Source: Nemertoderma westbladi | Lineage: Eukaryota; Xenacoelomorpha; Nemertodermatida; Nemertodermatidae | Direction of reading: 5' to 3' | DNA length: 64,000 nucleotides | Assembly (NCBI GenBank): GCA_032718475.1 | Contig: JAUCBJ010004174.1 | Coordinates: 1 to 64,000 of the forward strand | Shown: positions 20,816 through 33,925 of the stretch, piece by piece | How the letters are laid out: each line of letters begins with the position of its first letter | Numbering within the stretch: position 1 is the first letter of the stretch | Made by a program: the position numbers and the translations under genes | Notes under the pieces: model-generated | Databases searched by the model: none | Seen by the model: only the letters and a program-made list of their open reading frames with translations | Told to the model about the DNA's origin: nothing

Positions 20816-23335
20816 GGGGTGGGCCCAGACAGACTAGGGGTGGTCCAAACATGCCAGGTGTGGTCCCAGACTGACTAGGGGTGGACACAGACAGACTAGG
20901 GGTGGACCCAGAGAGACTGAGGTGGTCCCAAACAGACAAGGTCCACCAGGGGTGGACCCAGACAGAATATGAGTGGTCCCAAACAGACTAGGAGTGGACC
21001 CAGATAGAATATTGGTGGTGCCAAACAGAACAAAGCATATGGTCCCAAAGATACTAGGGGTGGTTCCAGACAGACTAGAGGTGGGCCCAAACAGACTAGG
21101 GGTGGTCCAAACATGCCAGGGGTGGTCCAAACATGCCAGGGGTGGTCGCAGACTGACTAGGGGTGGACACAGACAGACTAGGGTTGGACACAGACAGACT
21201 AGGGGTGGACCCAGACAGACTGCGGTGGTCCCAAACAGACAACGGCCACTACGGGTGGACCCAGACAGAATAAGAGTGGTCCCAAACAGACTAGGTGTGG
21301 ACCCAGATAGAATATTGGTGGTGCCAAACAGATTACATGCATATGGTCCCAGAGATACTAGAAGTGGTCCCAGGCAGACTAGGGGTGGTTACATACAGAC
21401 AGGACTCGTCACAGACAGACAAGGGGTGATCACAGACAGTCTAGGGGTGGTCCAAACATGCCAGGGGTGGTCCCAGACTGACTAGGGGTGGTCCAAACAG
21501 ACTAGGGTTGACCTCTGACAGACTAGGGGTGGTCCAAACAGACTAGGGTTGGTCTCTGGCAGACTAGGGGTGGTTACATACAGACTAGGGTTGGTCTCTG
21601 ACAGACTAGGGGTGGTTACATACAGACTAGGGTAGGTCACGGACAGACAAGGGGTGATAACAGATATACTAGAGGTGGTCCCTGGCAGAATAGGGGTGGT
21701 CCCTGACAGACTAGGGGAGGGCCCAAACAGACTAGGGTTGGTCTCTGAAAGACCAGGGGTGGTTACATACATACTATAGGGTTCGTCATGGACAGACAAG
21801 GGGTGATCACAGACAGAATAGGGGTGGTTACATACAGACTATAGGGTTAGTCATGGACAGACAAGGGGTGATCACAGACAGACTAGGGGTGGTTACATAC
21901 AGACTATAGGGTTCGTCATGGACAGACAAGGGGTGATCACAGACAGACTAGGGGTGGTTACATACAGACTATAGGGTTCGTCATGGACAGACAAGGGGTG
22001 ATCACAGACAGACTAGGGGTGGTTACATACAGACTATAGGGTTCGTCATGGACAGACAAGGGGTGATCACAGACAGACTAGGGGTGGTTACATACAGACT
22101 ATAGGGTTCGTCATGGACAGACAAGGGGTGATCACAGACAGACTAGGGGTGGTTACATGCAGACTATAGGGTTCGTCATGTACAGACAAGGGGTGATCAC
22201 AGACAGACTAGGGGTGGTTACATACAGACTATAGGGTTCGTCATGGACAGACAAGGGGTGATCACAGACAGACTAGGGGTGGTTACATACAGACTATAGG
22301 GTTCGTCATGGACAGACAAGGGGTGATCACAGACAGACTAGGGGTGGTTACATACAGACTATAGGGTTAGTCATGGACAGACAAGGGATGATCACAGACA
22401 GACTAGGGGTGGTTACATACAGACTATAGGGTTCGTCATGGACAGACAAGGGGTGATCACAGACAGACTAGGGGTGGTTACATACAGACTATAGGGTTCG
22501 TCATGGACAGACAAGGGGTGATCACAGACAGACTAGGGGTGGTTACATACAGACTATAGGGTTCGTCATGGACAGACAAGGGGTGATCACAGACAGACTA
22601 GGGTAGGTCACGGACAGACAAGGGGTGATCACAGACAGACTAGGGTAGGTCACGGACAGACAAGGGGTGATCACAGACAGACTAGGGTAGGTCACGGACA
22701 GACAAGGGGTGATCATAGACAGACTAGGGTAGGTCACGGACAGACAAGGGGTGATCACAGACAGACAAGGGGTGATCACAGACAGACTAGGGTAGGTCAC
22801 GGACAGACAAGGGGTGATCACAGACAGACAAGGGGTGATCACAGACAGACTAGGGTAGGTCACGGACAGACAAGGGGTGATCACAGACAGACAAGGGGTG
22901 ATCACAGACAGACTAGGGTAGGTCACGGACAGACAAGGGATGATCAGACAGACTAGGGTGGTCACGGACAGACAAGGGGTGATCACAGACAGACTAGGGT
23001 AGGTCACGGACAGACAAGGGGTGGTCACAGACAGTCTAGGGTAGGTCACGGACAAACAAGGGGTGATCACAGACAGACTAGGGTAGGTCACGGACAGACA
23101 AGGGATGATCAGACAGACTAGGGTGGTCACGGACAGACAAGGGGTGATCACAGACAGACTAGGGTAGGTCACGGACAGACAAGGGGTGATCACAGACAGT
23201 CTAGGGTAGGTCACGGACAAACAAGGGGTGATCACAGACAGACTAGGGTAGGTCACGGACAGACAAGGGGTGATCGCAGATATACTAGAGGTGGTCGCAG
23301 ACAAACTTGCAGTGGTCCCATAGATAGACTATCCC
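20816..23335. repeat. Minisatellite, right part, with two higher-order blocks
   Basis: Continuation of the 4533-4943 family. Irregular ~21-bp units run to about 21800. From about 21820 to 22595 a ~63-bp higher-order unit recurs about 12 times (GGGGTGGTTACATACAGAC, TATAGGGTTCGTCATGGAC, AAGGGGTGATCACAGACAGA). From about 22595 to 23280 a shorter ~40-bp unit (TAGGGTAGGTCACGGACAGA plus AAGGGGTGATCACAGACAG) recurs about 15 times. Confidence 0.96.
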
Positions 23336-23575
23336 TAACAATGGGTAATTGGCGTTGAATTGGTTATTATTAATTAAATGTAATGTAATTGTGACAAATA
23401 ATTTGGGGGGGAAATGGGGAGTTTTGGGTGGGTAAGATGTTACAGAGGCATATTAAGAGACACAGAGTTCAATTATTTAATTTGATGAATGATTTCGTTA
23501 TAAGAATTATTATTAATATTTACATAATAACTTATTGACCAAATTATAATTAAATACTTATTATTAGACTAAATA

Positions 23576-23665
23576 TACCGGTAGTACCGATCGGAGTACC
23601 GGTTGGCGTACCGGTTGGCGTTCCGGTTGGCGTACCGGTCGGAGTACCGGTCGGAGTACCGGTCG
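23576..23665. repeat. 12-bp tandem repeat of ACCGGT palindromes
   Basis: About seven units of TACCGGTCGGAG / TACCGGTTGGCG. Each carries the palindrome ACCGGT (one has ATCGG and one TTCCGG). Confidence 0.9.
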
Positions 23666-24451
23666 AAATGAACTACTGTTGCAGAATCCCGCCACTTTTA
23701 TCTTTCACAAAAAAATAATTTAAATCTCAAAAGTTTTGATGTCCAAAAATACACGACTGCTTTAGTTTCTTTGTATTTTTTGTAAATGTGGCAAAAAGAA
23801 TTGATTGAATGAATAGATTGAATAAAATGTATAAAATGTATATAACGTATAGATTTATCAAATATAAATGATGATACTATTAAACTAAACAACTATTTGT
23901 AAATGAAAAACACGTGAAGGTTGAACAATAATTATTGTAACTAACTAACAGGAAATAGAGTAATACAGAGTTTCTGTACCGTTATTATTATTTCCACTCA
24001 CGGACAGCAGAATCCTGACCAATTATGGAAGCAACTTGTAAATATTGTTCGGGACTAACCATGGCCTACTACATGTACAGTAGGACCATGGCCATGGGAC
24101 TAACTAAACAAAATAATTCCAATTGTGTACTGATGGCAGTGAAATAAATATAAAGGTTTACTAATTCATGAATGGGAAATGGAATTAATAGCAACCGTAA
24201 TTGACTCTTACGTATATAGAGAACGATTGTACAGGCAATGGGTCTATTTAAACTATATACATAAAATTAGGAAATTGACATTAGGAAATCAAAATTTAAT
24301 ATAAAAAATAAGTTTATGGATGGACCCCTTATAAAAGAGAAAAACGTCATGAAATAATTTTAGAAATTGAAAAATCCAAAAAAAAACAGTAAAAATGCAG
24401 GAAGTATTGAGTTTATAGAGCGAGTAGTTGTCGATCTTCGGATGTATCATA
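23666..24451. other. AT-rich non-coding region with a hairpin
   Basis: No gene supported. A stem-loop at about 24059-24098 pairs CCATGGCCTACT with AGTAGGaCCATGG, with one bulged base. This is downstream of the 24452-24678 exon on the minus strand, so it could be 3' UTR or intron. Confidence 0.5.
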
Positions 24452-24678
24452 TCAGTGGTCCCTAAACAACAAGGAGTCGCTGATATCTATAGTATCTTGT
24501 CGAGACAGTCGTTTTTTACCGGCCTTGCCTCCATGATGTGGCGTCGAACCCAGTTCCTTCCCAATGAAGGTGGTCCCTAGACCGATAGAATCTTGACGGC
24601 TCAACTTACGACTTCTCGACTTAGATTTGGTTATCTTAGTGGACGGGTCTATTGACACTCTCCGGACCTTTCCGCCAT
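24452..24678 (-). CDS. Exon with twin LSRQD(S/T)I motifs; terminal, or internal with an earlier donor
   Basis: Acceptor GAATGATTTCTGTAG, then two bases completing a codon (G|AT = Asp) and DGGKVRRVSIDPSTK. The motifs RKLSRQDSI and KRLSRQDTI are near-identical and spaced by 36 residues; both fit basophilic-kinase phosphorylation sites (RxLS / RxxS), which is inference. The frame ends at TGA 24452. Alternatively a donor GGCCG|GTAAAA after 24520 leaves one base, exactly the phase needed by the 3328-3725 exon. The start phase matches the 26726-26834 exon, which leaves one base (G). Protein family not recognised. Confidence 0.65.
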
Positions 24679-24699
24679 CTACAGAAATCATTCAATAAT

Positions 24700-26580
24700 A
24701 CTGTAACATTAACATGCGACACTCAGAGACAAAGGAAAAGGGGATGGGGTCCATCTAAATGCATCAATGATACTACAGGTATGTAGAAACTATAAATATA
24801 ATTATAATTATGTGAATATTATATTTAATAATAATTAAGGTTCAATCAATATTTATTATCATTCAAATTTTTCTCGGTATAGGTTAATCATTACAAAAAA
24901 TTATTTATTTTTGTTCAAATAATCCAAGTTCAATAATGTTAGCCTACCGTCCAAAACTGTCTTACACATTCGTGCCGTCTACCAATCGAAATAAAATGTA
25001 TTCCTAAGCTAACAGTACAAGCCAAGCACTTGTTCTCAAACTGTCGTGAATAAAAGTGAATTAATTTGTAGGTAGATAAGTTTTTTGTAACATTTATTTA
25101 TGATTTATCTAGCATCGATCACCTAGGAATTCAATGAGTGCCAAGTCGCCAGTGTCTTTGTCTACAAAGTGAATGTTGAATGTTGACAGACACTTATGAT
25201 GAGTGCCAACAGTTCACGATGCGAAATTTAAACAAATTTCAAATAAATAAAATCAAAACGGCATTGGCGTAATCCCACCCAATACTCCCCGTCCGTATCC
25301 CGTACTGCCATGGGAAACACAATGCAAAATACTCCAAGTCAAAATCACATTCAAAAACAACGCCAGATAAATCGACTATGGAAAATAAAGAAAATTATTA
25401 ATAAAACTGTTTTATACACTCTTTTTTTGCCAGGAATTTATGAATACAAGTTCATAAAATCAAAATTAATTTTCTTTCGAATGGTATAAAACATTAAGGT
25501 TAATAAAACACACGGTAGATATCATAACTTAATTAGATTCAAACAGTTTAAGTTGTTACACATGGAAAACTAAAAGAACCAATAACATCAAATATTTTTG
25601 TTAAAAATATTATGTAAAAGTAATGGGAATCGTAATAAATTGTATGATAAATAGTGTGCAGAGACAAAAAGTTCGGATTAACTTCATATATTGAGGTTTT
25701 AAATAACAAATTAATTAAAGTAGAAATTAATTCAATAGTTGTTTTATATAATACAATTTATTTATAGGAATATATACTATAAAAATAATTTATTGATAAA
25801 CATATATATGTACAAATACAATGACAATCACAGATAATTTACATTTTGTTTGAGTCTAAATAATACCGTCCTCTGTCCGGTTGACAATTAGTGAATTTTA
25901 AATAGATTCATTCATCTAATTTCCATATATAATTCCCAAATAGCGGTGTAACCGTATACAATTATAATTATTTGCGATATATGAGCTTTTAAAAAAAACT
26001 AATGTGAATCAGTCTTAGGCTTTATGAAGTAGCACAGAATTGATTTTTCGAAGTACAAAATACCGGTGGACTAACGTCGACTTTTTAAATATTTACAGTG
26101 CAGGCAGAGCGGAGAACGGATGTTATACAATGTGATGTCAAATTGTCTATCGCTATCCTCATAGCAATCTGTAGTAAGCTATATGTTTTGTCAATGACAA
26201 AAGAAACAACATTGTTAAATATTCATAAAACTTTATACGAAAATACGAAAGTTTAAATTCCATTTTGCACAGACATTCCCTAAACTAATTTAGCCTTGAT
26301 GCTATTTAGAAGGTTATTAGATTATATTCGTCTAGTCAACTTGTAATACTGTACTGATGATAATAATACTTCTTGTGAAATTATTATAAGCTGACGAAAT
26401 CAAAAATGAATGTAATTTTAAAATTATCTGAAAAATTGGGAAGTTGATAGCTGTTGTCAGAAGATGAGGCCGATATTATATAACAAATTACATAAAAACA
26501 ACCAAATTAGTACAAAATGTGACGTAAAATAGTAGACAGAGGCACAATAAAGGCATTCCTCCAAATCGTGTTGGGTGCAG
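24700..26580. other. AT-rich intron sequence, no gene seen
   Basis: Between the 24.5 and 26.8 kb exons. No open frame of note, no tandem array and no RNA gene visible. Confidence 0.6.
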
Positions 26581-26675
26581 CAGACATTCAGACAGTCGGA
26601 TTCAACACCATGGTAGGTGCAGACATTCAGACAGTCGGATTCAACACCATGGTAGGTGCAGACATTCAGACATCG
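26581..26675. repeat. 39-bp tandem repeat, 2.4 copies
   Basis: Two identical 39-bp units beginning CAGACATTCAGACAGTCGGA and a partial third. It lies just downstream of the 26726-26834 exon on the minus strand. Confidence 0.92.
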
Positions 26676-26694
26676 AGGATGGGTGCATCTTCAG

Positions 26695-26700
26695 TTTATT
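26695..26700 (-). promoter_or_regulatory. Possible poly(A) signal AATAAA for an alternative gene end
   Basis: On the minus strand AATAAA lies 20 bases after the TAG at 26723-26721 that would end the 26.8 kb exon if its donor were not used. This suggests an alternative short 3' end; the motif could also be chance in AT-rich DNA. Confidence 0.25.
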
Positions 26701-26725
26701 TACATTCAAGTCTCTTTCGACTAAC

Positions 26726-26834
26726 CCTTCAGTAAATGTGGGGCAGCAAAGGAAGTCTTTCTTTCATAACCTCTGGCACCCCTACTACTGGCTATTGATC
26801 CACTCCTTGAAGTACGGTCTGATTCACTAGGCTC
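26726..26834 (-). CDS. Ser/Arg-rich exon
   Basis: Minus strand, 109 nt. Acceptor TTGTTTTGACTTTTAG, donor CTGAAGG|GTTAGT. It starts in phase 0, reads EPSESDRTSRSGSIASSRGA and then RGYERKTSFAAPHLLK, and leaves one base (G). The start fits the phase-0 end of the 33905-34045 exon and the end fits the start of the 24452-24678 exon, so all three join in frame. If the donor is skipped, a TAG follows within two codons. Confidence 0.65.
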
Positions 26835-27217
26835 CTAAAAGTCAAAACAATTTAAGTTAAATCGAAACGGGGTCTAGAAAACAAACGCCTAAACTATTGT
26901 ATGTCAGGTGCCCGATTATTAATTTTAATATAGAAAAATAAAGTACCAATTTGATTTAAATTAGAAATGTTTAATATTTCGTGTTCTATAATAACTACAG
27001 TAGGTCAATTAATGCAATTAAACATTAAACCAAAGTTGGTACAATGTAGTCTGTCAAAATATTTAAAAGTTTAAAAGGAATTGCGTGGGAGGACAAGCAG
27101 TTCTCCAGTCTGCCGCTTAGAAACGATCCTAATATTATTCGCTTTAATTTGCGTTCTAGAATATATTATATTTTAAGCAAAATTTCAATTAGTCGTTAGC
27201 CACATAATGTATATCCA

Positions 27218-27254
<37 letters not shown>

Positions 27255-27443
27255 CAACTGTATATCCAGACATACACACCAATACCCCCATACGTTATGT
27301 GAACACATCTTTATATAATATTTATTGGGGTTTTTTCGTCAATCTAATTAATGTATTAAAGGTTTATTGCATGTGTCCTATTACACGTAAAAACCTAGGA
27401 AGTAAATGGTTTAGTGTAGCAAATAAATTATTTGTTCACCTAT
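26835..27443. other. Intron sequence with a microsatellite
   Basis: AT-rich DNA between the 26.8 kb exon and the end of the 54-bp satellite. A 77-codon plus-strand frame at 27299 runs into the satellite and is not supported as a gene. Confidence 0.55.
27219..27252. repeat. (AC)n microsatellite
   Basis: Seventeen AC dinucleotides, flanked on both sides by ATATCCAGAC-type sequence. Confidence 0.97.
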
Positions 27444-30400
27444 CACTGAACTGCCTCTACAACGTTCGCTCCACAGTAACTAACCTTAGACAGCGAACCC
27501 GAACTGCCTCTACAACGTTCGCTCCACAGTAACTAACCTTAGACAGCGAACCCGAACTGCCTCTACAACGTTCGGTCCACAGTAACTAACCTTAGACAGC
27601 GAACCCGAACTGCCTCTACAACGTTCGGTCCACAGTAACTAACCTTAGACAGCGAACCCGAACTGCCTCTACAACGTTCGCTCCACAGTAACTAACCTTA
27701 GACAGCGAACCCGAACTGCCTCTACAACGTTCGCTCCACAGTAACTAACCTTAGACAGCGAACCCGAACTGCCTGTACAACGTTCGCTCCACAGTAACTA
27801 ACCTTAGACAGCGAGCCCGAACTGCCTCCACAACGTTCGCTCCACAGTAACTAACCTTAGACAGCGAACCCGATGGTTTACTGAACTGCCTCTACAACGT
27901 TCGCTCCACAGTAACTAACCTTAGACAGCGAACCCGAACTGCCTCTACAACGTTCGCTCCACAGTAACTAACCTTAGACAGCGAACCCGAACTGCCTCTA
28001 CAACGTTCGCTCCACAGTAACTAACCTTAGACAGCGAACCCGAACTGCCTCTACAACCGCTCCACAGTAACTAACCTTAGATAGCGAACCCGAACTGCCT
28101 CTACAACGTTCGCTCCACAGTAACTAACCTTAGACAGCGACCCCGATGGTTTACTGAACTGCCTCTACAGCGTTCGCTCCACAGTAACTAACCTTAGACA
28201 GCGAACCCGAACTGCCTCCACAACGTTCGCTCCATAGTAACTAACCTTAGACAGCGAACCCGTACTGCCTCTACAACGTTCGTTCCACAGTAACTAACCT
28301 TAGACAGCGAACCCGAACTGCCTCTACAACGTTCGCTCCACAGTAACTAACCTTAGACAGCGAACCCGAACTGCCTCTACAACGTTCGCTCCACAGTAAC
28401 TAACCTTAGACAGCGAACCCGAACTGCCTCTACAACGTTCGCTCCACAGTAACTAACCTTAGATAGCGAACCCGAACTGCCTCTACAACGTTCGCTCCAC
28501 AGTAACTAACCTTAGGCGGCGAACCCGAACTGCCTCTACAACGTTCGCTCCACAGTAACTAACCTTAGACAGCGAACCCGTACTGCCTCTACAACGTTCG
28601 TTCCACAGTAACTAACCTTAGATAGCGAACCCGAACTGCCTCTACAACGTTCGCTCCACAGTAACTAACCTTAGGCGGCGAACCCGAACTGCCTCTACAA
28701 CGTTCGTTCCACAGTAACTAACCTTAGACAGCGAACCCGAACTGCCTCCACAACGTTCGCTCCATAGTAACTAACCTTAGACAGCGAACCCGAACTGCCT
28801 CTACAACGTTCGTTCCACAGTAACTAACCTTAGACAGCGAACCCGAACTGCCTCTACAACGTTCGTTCCACAGTAACTAACCTTAGACAGCGAACCCGTA
28901 CTGCCTCTACAACGTTCGTTCCACAGTAACTAACCTTAGACAGCGAACCCGAACTGCCTCTACAACGTTCGCTCCACAGTAACTAACCTTAGGCGGCGAA
29001 CCCGAACTGCCTCTACAACGTTCGCTCCACAGTAACTAACCTTAGACAGCGAACCCGAACTGCCTCTACAACGTTCGCTCCACAGTAACTAACCTTAGAC
29101 AGCGAACCCGAACTGCCTCCACAACGTTCGCTCCATAGTAACTAACCTTAGACAGCGAACCCGAACAGCCTCTACAACGTTTGCTCCACTGTAACTAACC
29201 TTAGACAGCGAACCCGAACAGCCTCTACAACGTTTGCTCCACTGTAACTAACCTTAGACAGCGAACCCGAACTGCCTCTACAACGTTCGTTCCACAGTAA
29301 CTAACCTTAGACAGCGAACCCGTACTGCCTCTACAACGTTCGTTCCACTGTAACTAACCTTAGACAGCGAACCCGAACTGCCTCCACAACGTTCGTTCCA
29401 CAGTAACTAACCTTAGACAGCGAACCCGTACTGCCTCTACAACGTTCGTTCCACTGTAACTAACCTTAGACAGCGAACCCGAACTGCCTCCACAACGTTC
29501 GCTCCACAGTAACTAACCTTAGACAGCGAACCCGAACTGCCTCTACAACGTTCGCTCCACAGTAACTAACCTTATACAGCGAACCCGAACTGCCTCTACA
29601 ACGTTCGTTCCACAGTAACTAACCTTAGACAGCGAACCCGTACTGCCTCTACAACGTTCGTTCCACTGTAACTAACCTTAGACAGCGAACCCGTACTGCC
29701 TCTACAACGTTCGTTCCACTGTAACTAACCTTAGACAGCGAACCCGAACTGCCTCTACAACGTTCGTTCCACAGTAACTAACCTTAGACAGCGAACCCGT
29801 ACTGCCTCTACAACGTTCGTTCCACTGTAACTAACCTTAGACAGCGAACCCGTACTGCCTCTACAACGTTCGTTCCACTGTAACTAACCTTAGACAGCGA
29901 ACCCGAACTGCCTCTACAACGTTCGTTCCACAGTAACTAACCTTAGACAGCGAACCCGTACTGCCTCTACAACGTTCGTTCCACTGTAACTAACCTTAGA
30001 CAGCGAACCCGTTCTGCCTCTACAACGTTCGCTCCTCAGTAACTAACCTTAGACAGCGAACCCGTACTGCCTCTACAACGTTCGTTCCACTGTAACTAAC
30101 CTTAGACAGCGAACCCGAACTGCCTCTACAACGTTCGCTCCACAGTAACTAACCTTAGACAGCGAACCCGTACTGCCTCTACAACGTTCGTTCCACAGTA
30201 ACTAACCTTAGACAGCGAACCCGTACTGCCTCTACAACGTTCGTTCCACTGTAACTAACCTTAGACAGCGAACCCGAACTGCCTCCACAACGTTCGCTCC
30301 ACAGTAACTAACCTTAGACAGCGAACCCGAACTGCCTCTACAACGTTCGCTCCACAGTAACTAACCTTATACAGCGAACCCGAACTGCCTCTACAACGTT

Positions 30401-33400
30401 CGTTCCACAGTAACTAACCTTAGACAGCGAACCCGAACAGCCTCTACAACGTTTGCTCCACTGTAACTAACCTTAGACAGCGAACCCGAACAGCCTCTAC
30501 AACGTTTGCTCCACTGTAACTAACCTTAGACAGCGAACCCGAACTGCCTCTACAACGTTTGCTCCACAGTAACTAACCTTAGACAGCGAACCCGAACTGC
30601 CTCTACAACGTTCGCTCCACAGTAACTAACCTTAGACAGCGAACCCGAACTGCCTCTACAACGTTCGCTCCACAGTAACTAACCTTAGACAGCGAACCCG
30701 AACTGCCTCTACAACGTTCGCTCCACAGTAACTAACCTTAGACAGCGAACCCGAACAGCCTCTACAACGTTTGCTCCACTGTAACTAACCTTAGACAGCG
30801 AACCCGAACAGCCTCTACAACGTTTGCTCCACTGTAACTAACCTTAGACAGCGAACCCGAACTGCCTCTACAACGTTTGCTCCACAGTAACTAACCTTAG
30901 ACAGCGAACCCGAACTGCCTCTACAACGTTCGTTCCACAGTAACTAACCTTAGACAGCGAACCCGAACAGCCTCTACAACGTTTGCTCCACTGTAACTAA
31001 CCTTAGACAGCGAACCCGAACAGCCTCTACAACGTTTGCTCCACTGTAACTAACCTTAGACAGCGAACCCGAACTGCCTCTACAACGTTTGCTCCACAGT
31101 AACTAACCTTAGACAGCGAACCCGAACTGCCTCTACAACGTTCGCTCCACAGTAACTAACCTTAGACAGCGAACCCGAACTGCCTCTACAACGTTCGCTC
31201 CACAGTAACTAACCTTATACAGCGAACCCGAACTGCCTCTACAACGTTCGTTCCACAGTAACTAACCTTAGACAGCGAACCCGAACTGCCTCTACAACGT
31301 TCGCTCCACAGTAACTAACCTTATACAGCGAACCCGAACTGCCTCTACAACGTTCGTTCCACAGTAACTAACCTTAGACAGCGAACCCGTACTGCCTCTA
31401 CAACGTTCGTTCCACTGTAACTAACCTTAGACAGCGAACCCGTACTGCCTCTACAACGTTCGTTCCACTGTAACTAACCTTAGACAGCGAACCCGTACTG
31501 CCTCTACAACGTTCGTTCCACAGTAACTAACCTTAGACAGCGAACCCGTACTGCCTCTACAACGTTCGTTCCACTGTAACTAACCTTAGACAGCGAACCC
31601 GAACTGCCTCCACAACGTTCGCTCCACAGTAACTAACCTTAGACAGCGAACCCGAACTGCCTCTACAACGTTCGCTCCACAGTAACTAACCTTATACAGC
31701 GAACCCGAACTGCCTCTACAACGTTCGTTCCACAGTAACTAACCTTAGACAGCGAACCCGAACAGCCTCTACAACGTTTGCTCCACTGTAACTAACCTTA
31801 GACAGCGAACCCGAACAGCCTCTACAACGTTTGCTCCACTGTAACTAACCTTAGACAGCGAACCCGAACTGCCTCTACAACGTTTGCTCCACAGTAACTA
31901 ACCTTAGACAGCGAACCCGAACTGCCTCTACAACGTTCGCTCCACAGTAACTAACCTTAGACAGCGAACCCGAACTGCCTCTACAACGTTCGCTCCACAG
32001 TAACTAACCTTAGACAGCGAACCCGAACTGCCTCTACAACGTTCGCTCCACAGTAACTAACCTTAGACAGCGAACCCGAACTGCCTCTACAACGTTCGCT
32101 CCACAGTAACTAACCTTAGACAGCGAACCCGATGGTTTACTGAACTGCCTCTACAACGTTCGTTCCACAGTAACTAACCTTAGACAGCGAACCCGAACTG
32201 CCTCTACAACGTTCGCTCCACAGTAACTAACCTTAGACAGCGAACCCGATGGTTTACTGAACTGCCTCTACAACGTTCGTTCCACAGTAACTAACCTTAG
32301 ACAGCGAACCCGAACTGCCTCTACAACGTTCGCTCAACAGTAACTAACCTTAGACAGCGAACCCGAACTGCCTCTACAACGTTCGCTCCACGGTAACTAA
32401 CCTTAGACAGCGAACCAGAACTGCCTCTACAACGTTCGTTCCACAGTAACTAACCTTAGACAGCGAACCCGAACTGCCTCTACAACGTTCGCTCCTCAGT
32501 AACTAACCTTAGACAGCGAACCCGATGGTTTACTGAACTGCCTCTACAACGTTCGCTCTACAGTAACTAACCTTAGACAGCGAACCCGAACTGCCTCTAC
32601 AACGTTCGCTCCACAGTAACTAACCTTAGACAGCGAACCCGAACTGCCTGTACAACGTTCGCTCCACAGTAACTAACCTTAGACAGCGAACCCGAACTGC
32701 CTGTACAACGTTCGCTCCACAGTAACTAACCTTAGACAGCGAACCAGAACTGCCTCTACAACGTTCGTTCCACAGTAACTAACCTTAGACAGCGAACCCG
32801 AACTGCCTCTACAACGTTCGCTCCACAGTAACTAACCTTAGACAGCGAACCCGAACTGCCTCTACAACGTTCGCTCCACAGTAACTAACCTTAGACAGTG
32901 AACCCGAACTGCCTCTACAACGTTCGTTCCACAGTAACTAACCTTAGACAGCGAACCAGAACTGCCTCTACAACGTTCGCTCCATAGTAACTAACCTTAG
33001 ACAGCGAACCCGTTCTGCCTCTACAACGTTCGCTCCTCAGTAACTAACCTTAGACAGCGAACCCGAACTGCCTCTACAACGTTCGCTCCACAGTAACTAA
33101 CCTTAGACAGCGAACCCGAACTGCCTCTACAACGTTCGCTCCATAGTAACTAACCTTAGACAGCGAACCCGAACTGCCTCTACAACGTTCGCTCCACAGT
33201 AACTAACCTTAGACAGCGAACCCGAACTGCCTCTACAACGTTCGCTCCACAGTAACTAACCTTAGACAGCGAACCCGAACTGCCTCTACAACGTTCGCTC
33301 CACAGTAACTAACCTTAGACAGTGAACCCGAACTGCCTCTACAACGTTCGCTCCACAGTAACTAACCTTAGACAGCGAACCCGAACTGCCTCTACAACGT

Positions 33401-33925
33401 TCGCTCCACAGTAACTAACCTTAGACAGCGAACCCGAACTGCCTCTACAACGTTCGCTCCACAGTAACTAACCTTAGACAGCGAACCCGAACTGCCTCTA
33501 CAACGTTCGCTCCACAGTAACTAACCTTAGACAGCGAACCCGAACTGCCTCTACAACGTTCGCTCCACAGTAACTAACCTTAGACAGCGACCCCGATGGT
33601 TTACTGAACTGCCTCTACAACGTTCGCTCCACAGTAACTAACCTTAGACAGCGAACCCGAACTGCCTCTACAACGTTCGCTCCACAGTAACTAACCTTAG
33701 GCGGCGAACCCGAACTGCCTCTACAACGTTCGCTCCACAGTAACTAACCTTAGACAGCGAACCCGAACTGCCTCTACAACGTTCGCTCCACAGTAACTAA
33801 CCTTAGACAGCGAACCCGAACTGCCTCTACAACGTTCGCTCCACAGTAACTAACCTTAGACAGCGAACCCGAACTGCCTCTACAACCGCTCCACCGTAAC
33901 TAACCTTAGACAGCGAACCCGATGG
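27444..33925. repeat. 54-bp satellite, about 120 copies, derived from an exon/intron border
   Basis: About 6.5 kb of head-to-tail 54-bp units (core CTCCACAGTAACTAACCTTA), mostly over 90% identical. Subtypes differ at GCTCCACAG/GTTCCACAG/GTTCCACTG and AACTGCC/TACTGCC/AACAGCC, and blocks of subtypes recur. A ~64-bp variant with an inserted TGGTTTACTGA occurs near 27873, 28145, 32130, 32246, 32525 and 33595. On the minus strand each unit contains GGTTCGCTGTCTAAG|GTTAGT, identical to the last 15 exon bases and the donor of the exon at 33905-34045 that the array abuts. The array therefore fills the 5' part of the following intron. Confidence 0.97.

Noticed and set aside
22543-23304. 253-codon minus frame across the CTAGG minisatellite, and similar frames at 4441-4906 and 20834-21799
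   Set aside because: Pure tandem-repeat translation (PCLSVTYPSLSVIT-like) with no independent support.
27299-27532. 77-codon plus frame entering the 54-bp satellite
   Set aside because: No start context, domain or splice support; second half is satellite.
27444-33925. 54-bp array as a CRISPR array
   Set aside because: No unique spacers: units are contiguous and the host is a eukaryote.
27444-33925. Each satellite unit as a complete micro-exon
   Set aside because: Units contain a good donor, but the only AG before it (GTTGTAG, GGCAG) lacks a pyrimidine tract.
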